From contig CAUYUJ010013803.1 in assembly GCA_963575745.1 (NCBI GenBank), forward strand, positions 259,427-289,426: DNA of 30,000 nt, read 5' to 3'. The position numbers and the translations under genes were made by a program. This DNA comes from Prorocentrum cordatum (lineage: Eukaryota > Sar > Dinophyceae > Prorocentrales > Prorocentraceae). This document shows positions 27,690 through 30,000 of this stretch, piece by piece. Each line of letters begins with the position of its first letter. Position 1 is the stretch's first letter. The notes beneath the pieces are model-generated. The model made no database searches and was not told the DNA's origin. It was given only the letters and a program-made list of their open reading frames with translations.

Positions 27690-29440
27690 CTCGTAAAATC
27701 CCCTGCGGGCAGCTTGCAGACGTCGCCGAAGTTCGGCCTGCGCGCTGCCCGAAGTAGAAGTCTGGATGCCGAGGGCCACGTTGTCGCGCTGCACGACGCC
27801 CTCGATGGACCCCGCACCGCCGAAGAGCATCCGCGCCCCATACTGGGGGCCCTCCCCGAGGAAGCACGGCGAGGCCGAACTCTTGGTTGGTTTGCGCGTG
27901 TATCCGTAGGGCTGCAAGGCGCGCTTCAGCTCGTAGCGCGAGTGGCGCGAGACGAAGCCCGCGTTGCGCGCGGAGGTGACGACGCCCGCGTGGTTGATGT
28001 CGTCGGTGTAGATCCTCGTGCCAAGTGGAACAGCTGCATCAAAGAGCGGACACCACACTGTGCAAATCGACTCGCTCGGCCAGATCGTCGCGTCGATGTC
28101 GACGGAGGCGCGGGCGGTAAGAGGGGCTGGCTTTTCCACTCCTCGTAGGTGGTCGGGGGCTCGGGAAGCTCGAAGGTGGCCCGGGCGGCGTCGCGAAGAC
28201 GACGAAGCCGCGTCGCGATGAGATCGCGGAAGGTCCTCGCGAAGGAGAGCGCCGCGGGCGCGTCGCCCATGAAGGCCCCGCAGCGGTTGTGAAGGTCCTG
28301 AGCGCCGTCGGCGCCCTCGACGCGGAAGGTGCTGAGCTCGTGGCGCTTGTGGAAGTAGTCGGCGCCCTCGGGGCGCACCGCCGCCTCGACCGCCTGCCGC
28401 AGGGCACCCAGGTCGGCGGAGCCGAACGCGTTGCTCATGTCCTCCTTGGCGGTCAGGGTCGAGATGTCAGGCGACGACGGCGACCAAGAAGACTTTCCTG
28501 GCAAAGGAGTGCTCCTTCGCAGTTGCGGCCGCGTAGGTATCCACGCTCGCGCGGAGGTGGGCGGCCAGGTGGAGCCCGTTGAAGTTGCGCTTTGTACCGC
28601 GACGTCCCGACTCTGCACAGGCCATGGATGTAGCGCTTGACCTGGAACTCGGACTTGCCATTGTTTTTGTCGAGGTCTGTGGTGACGGAGTGGTGCCAGA
28701 TCAACGGCGCGCGGCGTACTCGCCGAATGTGGCCCAAAAAAGTCTTGAATGCGCGCTCCGCGATGGGCGCGTCGCGCTCCTCGATGTCGCGGCCGAGCCC
28801 GCGTCGATCTCCTGCGAGCCGATGGCGAGGCTGCAGAACAGCACGAGCGGGCAAAATCCGACCATTTTGGGACGAAAGTGGTCGGTTTTGCGGCGGCCGA
28901 TGGGGGTTCGTCATCCTCCTCATCGGCGTCCCCAGCACGACGGTGACGCGGCTGCAAGCTCGAGCGTGTCCGTGGCCGCGCGCCGCTGCCAACGACCGGT
29001 GGAGGTTCGTCATCTCCCGCATCGTCGGCATCGCCAGGGCGGCGCGGACGTCGCCGTCGTCGGCCGCTATGCCGACGCCAGGGCTCTAGCGCGAGACGAA
29101 GGACTTCAGCAGGGACGCAGCGCGGAGGTGCGGCTCGTCGCCGCGGGGCTTTGGAGAGCACCTCATCTTCTCGAAGTCCTCGCGGGCGATCTCGAGGTGA
29201 TCTTAGGCGAACGTCGGCGCGCGCGGCAGTTGGTCGATGTACTGCTCGCGGTACTCGGTGAAGTCGATGGGGACCGCGTCGAGGCCACCGTCGGCGCCAG
29301 CCTGCGCGAAGTGCTGCACGATCTCGGCGCGCCTCGGGACGAAGCCGTCGGCCACGTTGCAGCGACGGCGGCGAGGGCCCTTGCACTGGTCGTCGGCCGC
29401 AAGAGAGTACTTCCTGGGATCATTGCGGTTTGGAGTTCGT
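27690..29440 (-). pseudogene. Decayed reverse transcriptase of a second non-LTR lineage
   Basis: Segments of one ancestral protein lie in changing minus frames. From upstream: VADGFVPRRAEIVQ to SLLKSFVSR (29350-29085, with a TAA near 29203), IEERDAPIAERAFKTFLGHI and LDKNNGKSEFQVKRYIHG (about 28790-28600), LTAKEDMSNAFGS (polymerase motif A, about 28450-28415), NRCGAFMGDAPAALSF (motif B, about 28290-28240), and TRIYTDDINHAG (motif C, Asp-Asp, about 28020-27985) followed by a thumb-like part ending at RRGFYEGA (27690). At least three frame changes are needed. Codons are strongly GC-ending, as expected of former coding DNA. It is clearly different from the LINE at 9366-17700. The N-terminal function is not identified. 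Confidence 0.65.
28852..29088. other. Insertion with hairpin inside the reverse-transcriptase relic
   Basis: The ancestral frame reads up to SFVSR at about 29086 and resumes at about 28850 (LFCSLAIGSQEIDAG), leaving about 235 bp that fit neither side. Its downstream end holds an imperfect inverted repeat: caaaatccgacca (28852-28864) and tggtcggttttg (28879-28890). Two diverged direct repeats (ggttcgtcatc...catcg.cg.c) lie at about 28910 and 29004. Confidence 0.5.
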
Positions 29441-29479
29441 CACGGCGAATTGTACCTCTTGGCAGCCTCCAATGAATCC

Positions 29480-29617
29480 CACCAGCCCTTTAGGGCGTAG
29501 GTGGTCTAGAGCGTTTCCTCTGCCAACCCCCCTTCTTTCCCTTCGGGGAGGGGTTTACCCCTCCCCTTACCCCTCCCCACTGACCTGGACGAGGCGTCTC
29601 GCGAGGTGTCAGGGACG
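29480..29617. other. Pyrimidine/C-rich spacer; no gene seen
   Basis: Contains repeated cccctcccc and ccttacccctcc blocks and no recognisable coding region. Confidence 0.4.
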
Positions 29618-29618
29618 C

Positions 29619-30000
29619 CCAAGATGGCTCAAGACGGCTCCAAGAGCGAAAAAGCGAGAAAGCACAAAACATTGATTTTCCTTAGGTTTTGGAAGGATTT
29701 TGGCCTCTTGGGGGGGCCCAAGAGGCGCTTCGAGGCACTCTAGAGGGGCAACCCTAATTGGAGCTCCCCCCTTCTTTGATAGATCTCCTCCAAGATGGCC
29801 CCAAGAGCGCCCCGAAGGCTCCCAAGAGCGCCCCAAGAGCGCCCCAAGAGGGCCCCAAGAGACCCCAAGAGGCCCCCAAGAAGCCTCTAAGAGGCTGCCA
29901 AGAGACCCCCAAGAGGCCCAAGAGAGTTCAAGATGGCCCAAGACGGCTCCAAGAGCGAAAAGGCGAGAAAGCAAAAAACATTGATTTTACCTTAGGTTTT
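29619..30000. repeat. Repeat of about 309-bp spacing, running out of the window
   Basis: caagatggctcaagacggct through ccttaggtttt occurs at 29620-29690 and again, nearly identical, at 29929-30000. Between them, about 29795-29925, lies a finer array of about 11-12 bp units of the type ccaagagcgccc and ccaagaggcccc. Only one full period is visible, so tandem or dispersed status is open. Confidence 0.75.

Noticed and set aside
29694-29712. Spliced-leader relic (ttttggcctcttgg)
   Set aside because: It resembles only a few bases of the dinoflagellate spliced leader as I remember it; no adequate match was found on either strand by eye.

Overview
This window reads as a repeat-dominated nuclear stretch from a large, GC-rich protist genome, most likely a dinoflagellate (inference). 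The reasons are retroelement polyproteins of types I associate with dinoflagellate genomes, a RanBP2-type zinc finger in a LINE ORF1, methyltransferase-like modules inside retroelements, and very long trinucleotide tracts. I see no convincing host gene, tRNA, rRNA or CRISPR array, and no spliced-leader relic. All four protein-coding relics or elements lie on the minus strand.

Region 1 (9-8418) is one old Ty1/copia-type LTR retrotransposon. Two roughly 305-332 bp LTRs flank it; I count about 34 mismatches in 277 gap-free aligned bases (about 12%). A tRNA-iMet-like primer binding site lies next to the 5' LTR. The internal order is gag, zinc knuckle, protease, methyltransferase-like central module, integrase, reverse transcriptase, RNase H. 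The element is dead: at least six frameshifts, several nonsense codons and altered protease, integrase and knuckle residues.

Region 2 (9366-17700) is a nearly intact LINE-like element. ORF1 (RanBP2 zinc finger plus coiled coil) and ORF2 (1900 codons) lie in the same frame and are separated by a single TGA. ORF2 has an unusual order: N-terminal RNase H, then AP-type endonuclease, reverse transcriptase, C2H2 zinc finger, and the start of a cytosine-methyltransferase-like domain. That domain is cut by one extra G in a run of nine, and its remainder is open in the shifted frame down to 9366. A similar module sits in the copia element, so two orders of retroelement here carry related accessory domains.

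Region 3 (about 17.9-27.7 kb) is non-genic repeat DNA. It holds many (CCT)n/(AGG)n tracts and a 112-bp minisatellite with a 224-bp higher-order structure. Two copies of a module with internal 83-bp tandem arrays are each bounded by CCT tracts, and a 165-bp repeat precedes each copy. There are also a 53-bp tandem repeat, a 7-bp minisatellite, a telomere-like patch and a G-run-rich block.

Region 4 (27.7-29.45 kb, minus) is a decayed reverse-transcriptase relic of a different lineage, interrupted by a roughly 230-bp insertion carrying a hairpin and an intron-like 3' end. Region 5 (29.6-30.0 kb) is the start of a repeat with about 309-bp spacing that leaves the window.
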